Source: Diphasiastrum complanatum (taxonomy: Eukaryota > Streptophyta > Lycopodiopsida > Lycopodiales > Lycopodiaceae). Taken from it: DNA of 64,000 bases. The stretch covers positions 38,680,527-38,744,526 of the forward strand of contig CM055104.1 in assembly GCA_029204225.1 (NCBI GenBank), read 5' to 3'. The notes beneath the pieces are model-generated. The model was given only the letters and a program-made list of their open reading frames with translations, ran no database searches and was not told the origin of the DNA. Positions within the stretch are counted from its first letter, which is position 1, and every line of letters starts with the position of its first letter. Positions 47,215 through 60,479 of the stretch are shown here, piece after piece. The translations under genes were made by a program, and so were the position numbers.

Positions 47215-48900
47215 ATGAATCTTACTCAATGATATTCCGTCGGGTTATCTACGCTTTGCCGAGCGAATGCTAAGTCATCTTAACACACCAAAAAAGAGTT
47301 GCTTTTCAAATTCAAAATTCTCAATGGACTTTGCCTCATTTTTCAACGGTTAGGATATGCCCTATCATATCCAACGAACGAAATCACTTACCTCTTCCAC
47401 AAGTTAGGTTGGTGAAAGAGAAAGGCAAATGTTATAAGAGAAACTACCACTACTACAACGCTACTATGCCTCCTCTCCTCCTCTACTTTCTCTCTATGCT
47501 GGCTTACATCTTGTAGCGCCCATCTACGAGCAAACGATCATCAACGTCACTTGCTGCAGTATGATACTTTCTAGTTTTCATCATTATTGGTTGACAGTTT
47601 CCTGGTTTGTTTCAAATTTTCAGCTTGATAGAAGTGTAGGAGAAATATAGACCTTTGAAAGTGCAATTTTGCAAGTGCTCTTGCCTAACATTGTGTAGAT
47701 TTGTTTGTGCTATCACTTGGTCATAGATCAATCAAATAGATTGGTTAAGGATCATTAAATTTCAGAGCTTAGAATTGACCAAAATGTGTGTTATGATCAA
47801 GTTTGGATCAAGTTTGGAGACATATAGTGCTATAGCCTCTCATTGGTCAAGCTAGTCACCAATTTTGGTGTCATATACATGTTTGGGAAGCAAGAAAGCT
47901 TGGAGATCAAAATTCTTTGTGAACTATCTATTTTTTGGAGTTAGAATATGATGTTGATACTCTTATGCATCTGATTTTTTGAGAGCATCTAAGGTGTAGA
48001 TGGCTTAACATTCCACAAGGCAACAATTCTTGAGCTAGGTTGACAAGTTGTGAGTGATTTGATTCCAAAATATAATATTATGGAGTTTCTTCTTAAATGA
48101 AGATTTGTATCTATTTCTTATGCATTTCTAGAGTACCTAATTGAGTGGATGTGGATTAGGAGCACTTTGATCCTTTCGATAGAAAAATGCACGTTAGTTG
48201 TGATGAATCAATGATGTACAAGGACAAAGATGTTGAGAAGGGTGACACATCAAGTAGTAAAGATGTTGTTTTGAGAATTCTTTTTGATGATGGACCATTT
48301 GTGCTTTGGATTTATTGGGTGATGTTATGGCATAATTTTGAACGAACCATAATGTTGTTTTAAATAAAGAACAAATATTGAATTGTACTCTTATATTTTA
48401 TTCATTGTCTCCATATGAAATTCACATATTTGATTGACTATTGATAAAATGGATCATTTCTCAATGAGAATTCTTAACTGGGTGATTGCTTGTTGGTAAC
48501 TATGTTGGACATTTACCTTAGGTCAACAATTTGAAAAATGTATCGCAATGACCCATGGTTGCATCCCAGATTGACTTTATATATGATAACTTAGTTGCAT
48601 ACTTATTCACCAAGGATATGAGCAAATTTAGAGCACACCAATTGTTACTTAAGCTATTATGCCATAATATTATTAACTATTATAAACACCTTACCTTTTT
48701 TGTTAGCCATTTGTACTTTCTTTCACTAAACAAATTTTAAAAAGTAAGTGATGCTACATAGTTTGTGCCTGGAATCACTCAAAAATATATATACATACTA
48801 TCTTCACCATTTCGAAAATTGTATACCCTCCAAAGAAAATTGCATTTACTTTTATTTTGACACAAGCATTTTTGACGTATTTTGTAACTTTAACATAAAT
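47215..48900 (+). other. Spacer with a copia 3' coding remnant
   Basis: At 48575-48665 the frame NLVAYLFTKDMSKFRAHQLL matches the end of copia polyproteins (usually -ADILTK-), so a Pol C-terminus survives here. The rest shows no supported gene. Confidence 0.45.
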
Positions 48901-48994
48901 GGCTTCTTACAACTCGAAAGAGAATAATTGGTTACCTTTTGCATACATGGCTTCTTACAACCCCAAAGAGAATAATTGGTTACCTTTTACTAGT
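48899..48994. repeat. 48-bp tandem duplication
   Basis: ATGGCTTCTTACAAC ... AATAATTGGTTACCTTTT occurs twice in a row with few changes. Confidence 0.85.
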
Positions 48995-49099
48995 GAATTT
49001 ATACTAAATAGATTTCAAGAAACTTACTTCTATATACGATATCATACAATAGTTCTATTCCTTAGTAGATTATTAAGTTTGTGTATATAGAGGAAGACT

Positions 49100-50450
49100 T
49101 CCTCTAACCATCCCACAAATCTTTTTTCAGAACTTTTAAAAACCCAAAGCCCACTTTAAAACTTCTCTAACATAATAAAAAATCAGCCCCTAAACAATTC
49201 TATAAGCATCACTACTCTCTTCCAAAGAGAACTAGATTCATTAAGTACTTCAACTACAAGCATTCTACAACTAGGAAAGCCAATAATCTTCTCCAAAAAA
49301 AATTTAGTTGGTGATCTTAATAGAACTTGAAGAAGGTTAGAAAGGTTACCATCCTTTGTCTAGCTCGATACCACTTTTACAAGTAGAAGTAAGGAAGTCC
49401 TCCAAATCCAAGATAGAGCCTCCAAATGTCCTCCAAGCAACCTGCAAGCTTCAAGATGCTCCCCAACTCCAAGCTAGGATGCCTCCACCTGCAAGTAAGG
49501 ATCTGCAAGCCTCCAAGGATCTCTCCTTCACCTGTATCCCTACTCTTTAATCACAAAGATAGATAACAAGCTGGCCTCAAGTATTCACCATCCAACCATA
49601 GCTAGATCCAAGCTCCAAGCAAGACCTATCTAGCACCCCCTTGCTAACCATAAAACAAATCACAAGCATACCACAACACTCCATAGCATACTCAAGATCC
49701 AAACCCTACTTATGTCCCATACCATAAGCAAGATCCAAACCTTAAGCATACTACCCAAGAAAGCACTCTACACACTAGTAGCAACACTAGAGCATAAGCA
49801 AAGCAAACAAGAGAGGTCTCCCCTTCCCAATGGGCGCTCTACTACTCTCATATAGATGGCCCATGGACCCCTCCAATGCACAATGGAGTTTCATGCTCAT
49901 CCAATGAGAGAGAGAGAAGCCTAGGGGAGTTAAAGAATCTCCAAGAGCCTCCATAGGCTTATGGAAGGTCAAGAGACTCCTTCCATGACCTATGACTCTT
50001 TGAATGCCTTTCTTGTCGGAGTTGGAAACTCAATGGACACTTTAGAAGGGTGCCCTCCTACTAGGTCCCATTGCCCAAGTTGTGCAAGTATACTTTGGTC
50101 CTAGACCAATAAAGTAATATGGTTCAAGGTTGAGGCCCAAGGTTTAGAAAAATAGTCATCCAATGACTGTCTAACACCTCTCTAGGTTCCATACCTCCAT
50201 CCAAGGCATAGACACCTGCCTGCCCTTAACCAAAGACACTAGTACCTTAATCTAAGACACGTACCCTTAATCTTAAGGGTACCCCTTATCCAAGGGTCAC
50301 GTGACTCCATACCTCCGACTAAGGTATAGTCACTTGCCTACACTTATCCAAGGGCACATACCCTTAATTCTAAGGGTACCTTCCCATTCAGCCCCCAACA
50401 CTAAATGGACCAATAGGGGTCTGAAGTACTGCTAATTACATAGGTATGTA
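49100..50450. other. LTR-like spacer with imperfect repeats
   Basis: A/C-rich DNA with CCTCCAAG and GCAAGC words. A duplicated unit at about 50190-50385 (CATACCTCC ... CTTAATYTAAGGGTACC) is repeated twice. It resembles retrotransposon LTR or leader DNA but no primer-binding site or pol was found. Confidence 0.3.
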
Positions 50451-50575
50451 ACATCTAAGTTGTGACAAAAATTCGACACAAAAGTTTCTACCAATCATGT
50501 CCCTTACATATGATTCTTAATATATTGTAATGAATAATTTTGCACAAAAGTTCTCTAATTGCTTGGTTTTAGTAA

Positions 50576-50582
<7 letters not shown>

Positions 50583-50609
<27 letters not shown>
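50583..50609. repeat. (CA)n microsatellite
   Basis: A short clean CA run in an A/T-rich spacer. Confidence 0.95.
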
Positions 50610-52646
50610 ATTCCAAACAACATACAAAATGTGTAAGATTTCCACTATCCATATAGAACATACTCAATCAAAAACATTTGTAAGCTAAAAATTGAAAAGC
50701 AATCATTCATGTTTATTTCGTGTCTTATGTGTGAAGCAATGCCTGAGTTAAAAATTTACAAATCATAATCTTACAATATACATCATGGATACCCCTTCCA
50801 TTAAGTATGGAGCAGGACGAGTTCTCATGTATAGAACTATTTGTTGTTTATATTATTTTTTGTCCCTTAACCCTATATATATACATATATATATATAAGA
50901 AAATTACATCTTTTTGAAGTAATTGTCCCAATTTCTTCACGTAATTCTAACATAATTCATTTTTATTGGATGCACTCACAAAATGATCTACCTGGTCTTG
51001 ATTCGTTGAATACAACTTAGAATGTGTTTGGTGATAGTTTGCTTTGACAAGCAAGTCATTCAAAAACCTAGTCTTTCTAGTCATTATCCCTCTTTGAAGA
51101 GGTTGAACTTTTCCTCTTTCTGCTCACATTCATTTGAGTTTGGCCATGCTAACATAATTCATGGAGGTTAATATGTTACTCTTATTTAACAAGGAATTAT
51201 TTGAATCAATATTCAATATTTTTGTCAGGAAAAGCCCGTGTTCCAGAAGTGTTTGAAATTCAATCAGTATTCTTTTGAATGCTACAATCATGTGCAACTT
51301 ATAAAATGGTTTTTTTATTTGTCTAAACAGTATTTAAGGTGGCCTAATGTCATTCCCTATTTTTAGCTAATTATAAAAAAAGTTTACAATTTCAATTTTA
51401 AAATGCCTGTCAAAACAAAAAAAATTAGGTCATGTTCAGAAACGGAATGTGTTCCATTTCAAAACGTGGCCAAAAAAATACATTCAAAAAACATACATGC
51501 AATCTAAATTGTCGTAATAGAATCATTCTTTTTTTAAAACTAAGATCTCTTGATTCTATACAACATGCCCAATTGAAGATCTTATTATTTTGTTCTGTAC
51601 AAGTGCTTGTTTCTTGATCGGATTCTGCTTCAAAAGCAACTCATTTCTCTCCAAAAACAATATTAGCTATCATAGCAAATGTGCTGGACAATGGCACTAA
51701 AAAGTAGCATATTATGCTAGTTCATGATTGAAGAGTTCCTTAAATCACAAAATACCCAATTAATCAGATTGAATGCCTCTTACCATGAATAAAACAATCA
51801 CTACTGGACTTTTCTATTCTGCTACATGGAGGCCTATATGATCAAACCCAAAACACATCCATCAAATCTCATTACAGTTTTCTTTTGCAGCCGGTTGGAT
51901 GGTGCTTTAGGAGCTACCGGTAGCAAGCATCTACGTGCTGCCCACCAATGCTCTGATTCTGACGAGCCCCATGAATGCCCGATCATATAGTACAGCTTGA
52001 TTATATAAGCTTTATAAAACCCTGCCAGCAATGATGATCCAAAATCAGGATGGATGACTGCTTCAAAAAATAGCAAGTAGCATTAGTCACAGACAGGTAC
52101 AGCGTTGTAGGCAATCACTCATACAGCTGTATGTATGCAATATAGTACATGGATCTGCATAATGTGTCTTGATTACTGTAAAATGATGTTGAGCAGGTGT
52201 GAGAAAAAATTTCAATCATTTCAGTTCATCAATGAGGAGATGCTGCAGATCCATGGGGCAAAGTTTACTGAACGGTTGGGAAGCACTGTTTTTGCAATAA
52301 GCATCACTGTATCGCAATTAAGTTGCACGCAAAGTGCAACTTTGCCAGTCTTAAAGGGGACCTCTTGCATGATTCTTTTTTGTGCAAGAGCTGGTCATAT
52401 CTACAAGCCCCATGGAAATACCCACGCATGCACCCACACACACATTTAAACATTCACATTAACGAAGTCACATTGCTACTGCTAGATAATAATACAGATA
52501 CTGTTGGAAACAAATTGCCAAGCATAATATTCATAAAATTATTGACTAGGAGCTTGCCATCCCTTACAACTCTATTCAACTAAGGAAAAAGCTGCAATAT
52601 TCCAAAATAGGATCCCACCGACCTCTTCAATGATAAATTTGTCCAC
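50610..52646. other. A/T-rich spacer; possible last exon of the minus-strand gene
   Basis: Mostly featureless. A minus-strand open stretch at about 51850-52070 (FYKAYIIKLYYMIGHSWGSS) is preceded by AG acceptors and could be a downstream exon of the gene at 52647-54211. No homology supports it. Confidence 0.25.
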
Positions 52647-54211
52647 CTGTCTTAAAAAGGGCCTTTCCCATTGAGCTTTGATTATCAAAGTTTTGTCAAC
52701 AGCATACGTAACTTCTGAACGGCTTGGATAGATAGACAAGTCAGCTAATTGTTGGTTGCTTTTCTGAGTGATTGCAATCAGGTTACAAATTGAACATCAA
52801 GCATCAAGATTGGAAAATGAAGCAGATTATTAAAAGCTAACAGATCTAGAAATGCAATGTTCAAAACTTCAAGTAGCGTTAGGTGACACAAGGATGATAA
52901 TTGGAAAATAAGTCCCATTTTAGACATATACCAATCCTCCTTAAAATGGCTAAAATGCAAAGCTTCACCTGATGCAGAACCATGAGCTCGTTGTAGTACA
53001 ATACGATGAGTCACAAAACCCTATACATGAAGCAGACTATGTAAGCTTATTGTTGATGCCAAAAACAACAGGGGATTAATGCAACAAACTATATTAGCAG
53101 TTGAATTACCTTTTAGCAGTTCTTTGATATGACATGTAGAAATGCCAGAACGACACAATTGAGGTCTTTGGTTCAACACAAAATAGCAGAAAAGCTTCAC
53201 ATTTACAGAGATGAACTATATATCTAGTACATGTCAACCAAAATTACTTGATATTTATCTACTAGCTACTAAACTACCTGCCAAACAGCCGGCATATACT
53301 CCCGGTGCGACATTTTTTCTGTTTGTTTGGAAGGTTTTTCGGTTGTAGTTCTGTAACGGAACTGCTCATTGGAAAATTCCTGATTCAAAGCAACTTCACA
53401 CAACCTGAAACACAAATAGTGCAATATAAGAGTTCTATGTGAAAGTTGAAAAGGACCTCGATGTTTACAAGAAACCCCCCACCCCACTTGACCAGAAGTT
53501 TAGCCATAAAATTTGACACAAGCTCTGATTCGCTACACCAGTTACCAGGGAAAATATGCAAAGCTTGAAAAAGTATAATGATTACAAGATAAGCAAGGTT
53601 ACCTCTCGGGGTACTCTTTCTGACCAAAGTGAGCCAAGTCACGATTTCCAGGATTATCTCTTGTTGAGGAGCTGAATATCGTGCCTTTCGAGGCTATCAA
53701 TAGAAAAGGATGAGTCTGTAGGATTTGGCGAAGTTCTCGTACAACGGCTTCAAAAACAACCTGCAAACTGAGTGTTCTGGCCGAAATCGAGAGCAGATAG
53801 TAAGTAAGTTAGCAATTAAATATCCATTTTTCCAACGTTTGATTCCAACTCCAGTTAAAGTTGTGAGAAGCAGTAAGGTGAGAAAGTTAAACAAGGCTGA
53901 AAGTGAACATATGCTTAACAGATAAGTACCTAACAACAATATAATTTGGATCAACAAAAGAATTTTGGAATGATCAGTTTGCTGATAAGGCTATAGTCAA
54001 ATCACTCAACTAATGCATTTAGCAGGTAATTGTGAGGTAAAATATCAGCCAGCGTCTACAGGATAAATGTTTACTCCTTGAATGTATCTAGTCAGAATCA
54101 GAAACTACTCACTGGTGAATAGTAACTTGATTACTTTATGGACCATTGAATGCTTTAAAACAGAACCGTCAAGTACCATAGAATTAACAATAGTATTTAA
54201 GTTTTCTGAGG
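52647..54211 (-). CDS. Unrecognised multi-exon host gene, partial
   Basis: Five consecutive exons join without a stop and with matching phases: 54211-54135, 53760-53603, 53404-53278, 53020-52932 and 52722-52647, giving about 175 residues. All introns are GT-AG. Landmarks: NTIVNSMVLDGSVLKHSMVH; VVFEAVVRELRQILQTHPFL and LIASKGTIFSSSTRDN; PERLCEVALNQEFSNEQFRY and SHREYMPAVWQ; GFVTHRIVLQRAHGSASGEA; RSEVTYAVDKTLIIKAQWER. Clean splicing and balanced composition contrast with the surrounding retroelements, so this is probably a living host gene. I do not recognise the family. Both ends are missing: the first exon starts with two bases of a split codon and the last ends in phase 0, so further exons must exist on each side. 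Confidence 0.6.
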
Positions 54212-55267
54212 CTAAATGCGAAACTTGGAATTGGGTAAAAAGGCTACTAAAATCCTGGATCAAGGGTAGACTGTGTTGGGCATAATGCATGTGACGAATC
54301 ATGCACATGCAGCATCAATTTCTACAGGTTGAAGGAAGAAAGGCTAAAAACTACAAGCTATTTTTGAGCAGTGCCAACTCATAAGACTCGCGCATAGCTT
54401 TTCTAGGTCTTGGGAAGCTTATTGCTCAAACAATAACCAAGACGCCATTGAAGAGTAGGGTGGACTTCTTTTGGAGCTTGCCAGGCCTCCTTAATCCCAT
54501 AACAGTTCCCCATCATTCCCCCCACTCTTCTATAAAAACAAGCCCTTGAAAGGCACTAGCTATTTCATTACTTTCACTGATGATTCTTCTGGAAAGAGTA
54601 GGGTTTCTTTCTTTTTAACTTATATCACAAGCTTTCAAGTTCTTTGTGGAGTTCAAAGATCTAGCGGAAAATCAAAAGTCGAAAGAGTGATAGAGGTTAA
54701 GAGTTCATTCCTAATGAGTTTGAAGATTTTTACGAGCATGACATCAAAAGGCAAGTGACAACATCCTATACACCATTAAAATAGTGCATCAGATAGGAAA
54801 AACCAAACAATTGTTGCATGTGCATGTAGCATGATGAAGGCATTGGAAGGCCAAATAGGTGTTTAATGGAAGCAAGCCCAGTGTTGCCCATTGGAGGGCA
54901 CTTGAATGTGAATTTTATGCTCATGTTTCCAATGAACTCTGGAAGAAACTTGATGGTAAGTAACAAAAAATATGTTTTTATGAGCTATTTTCAGAATGAA
55001 GATAATAACTAGTAAAACAAAAATGTGCTTGCTGTTTTTTTGCAGCAAAAATTTGACAAGCAACTCTATTATAACATTGATGTTTCTTGGTTAAGAAAAA
55101 AAGATATTGGTCATACAAGTGTTGGGCAGCGATTATTGATGAAGAGGAGCAAGTTACATTATCACCAAAGGCCGCCAAGAGATTACCAACGTGGTACTTG
55201 AAGAAGACTTTTTGAAGATGGGCAAATTCTAGCGCTAGTGAGTTCAGTCATCAAGGAAGCCAAAGGG

Positions 55268-55270
<3 letters not shown>

Positions 55271-55312
<42 letters not shown>
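55271..55312. repeat. (GA)n microsatellite
   Basis: A clean GA run within the copia debris. Confidence 0.95.
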
Positions 55313-55318
<6 letters not shown>

Positions 55319-56088
55319 TCTCAAACTAATCTAAATTTTGCTTTAGTGTCCAAAGTACTCAATGATGATCAACCACACTTGTTTCAAAAAGGATCTCAAC
55401 CTAGATGCAAAGGAACAATTCTTCCATTTTGAAAAATGATAAGTGCGAGTTTGTTAAGAACGAAGCCTAGAAGTTAATCAATACCAAATGGGTGTATCAA
55501 ATCAAGTACAAATGCAATGGTGAGGTGACAAGTTCAAGGCAAGATTGGTTGCTAAACGGTACGTGCAACAAGAAGGCATCGACTAAGATGAGACTTTTGC
55601 TCCCATGGCTAAAAGGCATATCATTAAAACAATCTTAGCTATCACCTCTCATTTCAATTATCCAACAAATGGATGTAAAATCAGCTTTTCTTTTTGGTTT
55701 TCTTGAAGAAGAAGCGTGAGCAGCCTGAAGGATTTGTAGCCAAGGGGATGGAAAACTATGTTTGCTATCTCAAAAAGTCATTGTATGGCTTGAAGCAAGC
55801 ACCTCACACATGGTATTCATGCATAGATGAATACCTCACAATGTATAAGCTCAGGAAGAGTAAATTTGATCCTAACCTTATGTTTTGCAAAAAGGGGATG
55901 AGATTTTAATCATTATTTCATGTGGATGATTTTATTATTAAGGGTAGCAGCACTTCAATGTTCAAAATAAGAAAGGATAGCTTGTCACTAGAGTTTGGTA
56001 TAAAAGACCTAGGGCAACTCCAATATTGTTCAGGCATTGAAGCATGGAAGCGACCAACAAGTATATATTCTTAAATCAAAAGTACGTA

Positions 56089-56801
56089 CCATAGTTGCAC
56101 AGAAACGCGTTTCTGAGTTTCTGGACCAGAATCGTAGGAAAAAAAAACGGATATTCATGATATTGCATTGCTTTGCAAGTTATACTAAATTGTTCCTTTC
56201 CTAGTTCTATCAGTAAAAGCTACCAAACGAGGACCCATCAATGGTATTCATGGTTTCCAATAAAAGTTTCCAGCCTCCCATTCCACGACTTAACGTCTCC
56301 TTTGTAGAAATGGTTGTGCCATGCATATCAACTTGAGCCACAGCATGCATTCACATATTTTGAGGCCCCAAATGTAGCTAAATAAGGCCCTAACTTCCAA
56401 AACAACTAAAAAAGCCAATAAACTCTTACTAAAAAGCCTAGTAAGGCCCTAACTGCCAAAACAACTGGAAAAGCCAATCATAGGCCTCATTGGACCCAAT
56501 AGTAGCTCTAAATGAATTGACAAAACAGATATCAAAGTAACACCCCAAGCCACTCTGACTTTCAACCTTGACAGAATCTTACAGGCATTGTTGCACCCAC
56601 ACTGGACCACAATGCACATTGTACCCGAAACATTTGGCAACCTACATAAATGAACTGCCCTTGAAAAATGCTGTAATTTGATACCCATATTGCCCACAAA
56701 AACAAAGAAAAAAGCATTTCTCAGGAACGCTCCCCCATTTCAAAAACGCGATTCGAAAACACGTTTCTGAACTCGATTATAGAAACGTGGTGCAACTATG
56801 G
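56089..56801. mobile_element. MITE-like element, 713 bp, inserted in copia pol
   Basis: Terminal inverted repeats CCATAGTTGCAC and GTGCAACTATGG are perfect over 12 bp. TACGTA flanks both sides (56083-56088 and 56802-56807). Because TACGTA is palindromic, the true duplication could be shorter and the termini longer. The ends are rich in AGAAACG/CGTTTCT palindromes. Relatives lie at 25900-26546 and 28340-28470. No coding capacity; the superfamily is not resolved. Confidence 0.8.
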
Positions 56802-58149
56802 TACGTATGTACATATATTACTTAAGAGATTTCATATGATGGATTGCAAAGTTGCTCCTACACTTGTTGAATATAGCTTGAAGTTGGAATCTTCTTTGGA
56901 TCATATTCGTGTCGACGAGACAATATTTGGGAGATTGTTGGAAGCTTGATTTATTCTATTATCACTTGCACATCAATTTATGGTAAGAGAATCGCACTTC
57001 AAGGCAACCAAGAGGATTGCCAGGTATCTCAAAGGAACGTTCACTTTTGGGCTTGAATACAAAATAGAAGGTAACCTTTTCTTGCAAGGGTGTTGTGATG
57101 CAAAGTGGGCAAGCAATGCTGAAACCAAGAAATCAATTTCTAGTTATGTATTTTCACTTGGCTCAAGTGCAATTTCATGGGGTAGCAAGAAGCAACTCAT
57201 GGTGGCACTTTCCTCCACGGAAACTAAAGTAGCAAGCTCGACTTATGAAATTGTTTGGTTTCAAGAACTTATTGAAGAAGTTGAGGAGTTTCAAGAAAAA
57301 GCTGCTACTATTTTTGTGCTATTTTTTTGTATTCCCATTGCTAAAGATTGTGTGCTTTTCATGCAAGGACAAAGCATCAAAGTGCATTATCAATATTTAA
57401 AAGAAAAAACTCAAGCTAGAGAAGTACTTTGATTGTTCTACAGTTGATCCAAGTGGTCAACACATCCACCAAGCAAGTTACCAAACATAAATTCTAGAAG
57501 TTCCAATCTATGTTGGGGGTTCATGGGATCAAACTTTTTACCAAAGAGATAGAGATAAATACTTATGTATTATAACTTATGTTTGTTATTTCTAAGAGGG
57601 CCCCTAATCTTCTCAAAAGTTTTAGACTGTAGTTGAATGCTTCTTAGTTTCTAGCAACATAAGCATCAATCATGTTTGGTGATTAAGTCAAATCTTGAAG
57701 TAACAAAATGTTTGTTGGTGGTATACTATGGATAGAATTCAATCTACGAATTTTGATTCAAAAAGATATCTTATGATCACTCATGTGAAAACTCAAAAAA
57801 GACCTTTTTATCTTGTATGAGTCTTGTAAAGAATGATCGATCTATTATTATGCAAGAATCAATAGCTTTTCTAATCTAGATTCTCATCTACCTCTCCATC
57901 AATAGTGACGAGGATGAGGAGATTATGAAAGCTCACATTTTTCGTTGTTATGTCATTTGACATTTCATTAAGTACAAATCATGATGATGACATTTATGAA
58001 CATTTGATAGCATTATCAATTGCATGCATTGTGATATATGATGGTAACCAATAGCCCTCAACTAAAAAGCTTCATCATAGGTTTATTTAAGAGAGGGGAG
58101 AAGGTAATCTTTGATGCAGTCTTCATCTAGCCACTTGGCATTGATGGAA

Positions 58150-58850
58150 GGATAATCTTTAAATTTGTAATTCCCATAAATTTTTCTTCCTTTTCCTTTC
58201 TACACCTAGTGAAAGGTCTATTTTGGCTCCAGAATTTCCTTATTGTCTATCACTTATGAAGGGCCCAAACTCAAGGCTTTCTTCCTTTATAATACTCCCA
58301 ATAAATGCTTTAAGGATAATGAAATGAAAAGCATTATGCAAGTTCCTATGAGAGGGTGATTCTAGGTAACAAGGAACATCATTGGTCATTTGTGTAACTT
58401 TGAAGGGACCATAGTAAGTGATAACTTAATATGTAGCTTTCTTTTTAACTATCTTCCTTCAGCCTCTTTTTATCAAATTTTAGCAAAACATGATCACCTT
58501 CTTGAAAGAATACCTTCTTATCTTGTTGATTGCCCTTTATTGTCGGTCTTGGGCTTTTTAAAATTTCCTTCAGCACTTGATCATTGGCAGTCTTATAATG
58601 TATAATCAGCTAGAAGCCCTTTCCTTTACTTTGAATCAAAAGGACAAAAGACATCTTTCCATAAAAAATCTCGAAGGATTTGTGCTTGTAAGAAAAACGA
58701 ATAGCATTGGTGTATGGAAACTCAATTATTGGTAGATATTTCTCGAATTATTTTTATTTTTGTAGACATATGTCTAAGAGATCAAGAATAGTGCTATTGT
58801 GATCTCTCATTGTCCATCGATTTGCGGATGGAAAGAAGATACTTTTGGTT
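58150..58850 (-). pseudogene. Gypsy integrase C-terminal fragment
   Basis: Minus strand, across several frames: a QIDGQ box (usually DGQTE, near 58815), KVIMFC.NLIK, YYGPFKVTQM and HRNLHNAFHFIILKAFIG, the Ty3/Gypsy integrase tail (typical -GPFKV-, -HNVFHVSLLKKF-). Stops are frequent. Reverse transcriptase and LTRs were not found next to it. Confidence 0.6.
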
Positions 58851-59689
58851 TCTTGATCAAGGACCGTTGGCTTCAATGAAGAATGAACTGTGTGCTACAT
58901 TTGTAGCCTTTAATCCTAAATACCAGAATGTCCAGAGAACTTAAGGGGTTCTACAAGAAGCAAAAGTCAGGCACCAACACATACTGATTTACAGTGAAGA
59001 GCTTCTCCTTCGAGACAAGAAAACAAGTTGAGGCAAAGTACCTATAGAAATGCTATTCTCAGCAGCAACATGAAATTTCCAAGCACCAAAGTCAAAAATT
59101 CAACTGGATGTCATGTATGTACTTCGGTGAGACCCTTCTTTTGAGGACCTCTAAGGCACTCAAATGGCAATACTGTTGAGCTTTATATTTCATGAGAGCT
59201 TATATTGTTTATGGTCCATGTTATAAGGTTCAAGTGAAGCTCTTCAATTTAAATCAAGTTAATTCAAAAGATTCTGTTATGCAAAAAAGGTATATAGACT
59301 TCTATAAGCTTACAGTTGGAACATTATCTTAAGCTTCATGGTGAATGATTCCACAATGACTCTATATAGTCAATTTCTTTATATCGTTGCAATCATGTCC
59401 AAAAATGGCATGGATTAACAACTTTCCTAAGGCATACAAACTGTAACTTTCCCTTGGATTAATCACAAAATCAGCCTTCTTTTGTCAAAGTAGGTAGGAA
59501 AAAACCTCCTAACTTTACTACAGAATGTCATATGCCGATCAATCCATCCCTTTCAAAGGTAGCATGCCCTTGGAAAAAGCGACCTTTCACTTCAATGTCG
59601 GAATAATCTCTTGATGCACACTTAGACACAAGGATAGCTTGTTACAGAAGTCATATTGAGAGGAAAAATTAGCTACAATTCTCAACAAA

Positions 59690-60052
59690 AGACATTATGA
59701 ACTACTCATATGAACTTCCTCAGGGTTCATAAGGCTACTTAGAGATTTCATGCTCTTTAAGTGTGAATCAAAAGATACCTCGCAAGAAATCTGAATAAAA
59801 TTGTTAAATGAAGAGGTTTACGCAAGCAATCTTAGTGTGATTACTGTAATCACAAGCTGTGAAATAAGAAAAATATCAATAATTGTGTCTAGAGATAAAA
59901 CATAAACAAAACCACCACACATTTTATCCTGCATTACTTCAACTTAGAAGTAGTATGAAGCAGCTTTTGCATTAATTTGATACCTGTAAGAGTCTGAAGC
60001 AACTGGGAGGGTTGACTGACAAGCTCGATCCAACCAATAATAAGCACCAATG
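59690..60052 (-). other. Two candidate exons of a minus-strand host gene
   Basis: 60052-59984 has a TGTGTGCAG acceptor and a CTTACAG/GTATC donor and reads HWCLLLVGSSLSVNPPSCF. After a 193-bp gap, the next stretch begins at 59790 behind TTATTCAG and reads ISCEVSFDSHLKSMKSLSSL. Both are phase 0, so they join. A third coding-like piece, DFGAWKFHVAAENSISI, sits near 59040-59090. They could be upstream exons of the gene at 52647-54211. This is inference. Confidence 0.4.
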
Positions 60053-60479
60053 CTGCACACAAAGAGAACCTATGGGAAAAGTTTCTACGAACCATAAATG
60101 ATCAAACTACGAATCTTAGCTCCCATGTGCACCTTACCACAGTGGTATTGAAATGCATTGCATGGAGTTCCAAACCCATTTTAAGCATGCCCACTCCAAA
60201 TGTACTTCAAACTTCACATTTTTCAAACTTTTGTTTTGAGTTTTGAACTGTTTGGTTGCTACCTTGGTCTCTCTAGACAAGGCCAGAACAAACATTGCTC
60301 TAGGTCTTCTATCTCAGATTTGGGGAGTTAATTCCTATTTGAGCTTTACATTTGACTCAACTGTATTCCATTGGTCAGCCTCACGCTATTTGTCTAGTCC
60401 CCCTGACCATGTCATTGCTACTAGTGTACATTTACTCGTGCAAAGTCCAACTGCTTGTAGATGACAACTCTCAGCTTCA

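Larger units (their letters stand above)
54546..57432 (+). pseudogene. Copia integrase, RT and RNase H fragments
   Basis: Plus strand, in order: an integrase piece (GTSYFITFTDDSSGKSRVSF), an RT start (NTKWVYQIKYKCNG), QMDVKSAFLFGFLEE, YVCYLKKSLYGLKQAPHTWY and a decayed catalytic region near 55920. Then the MITE at 56089-56801, the continuation YLRDF ... LESSLDHIRVDE, and the RNase H region ATKRIARYLKGTFTFGLEY, GCCDAKWASNAETKKSISSY, ALSSTETKVASSTYEIVW. Multiple stops and missing blocks show it is dead. It seems to lie in an intron or just upstream of the minus-strand host gene. Confidence 0.8.
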
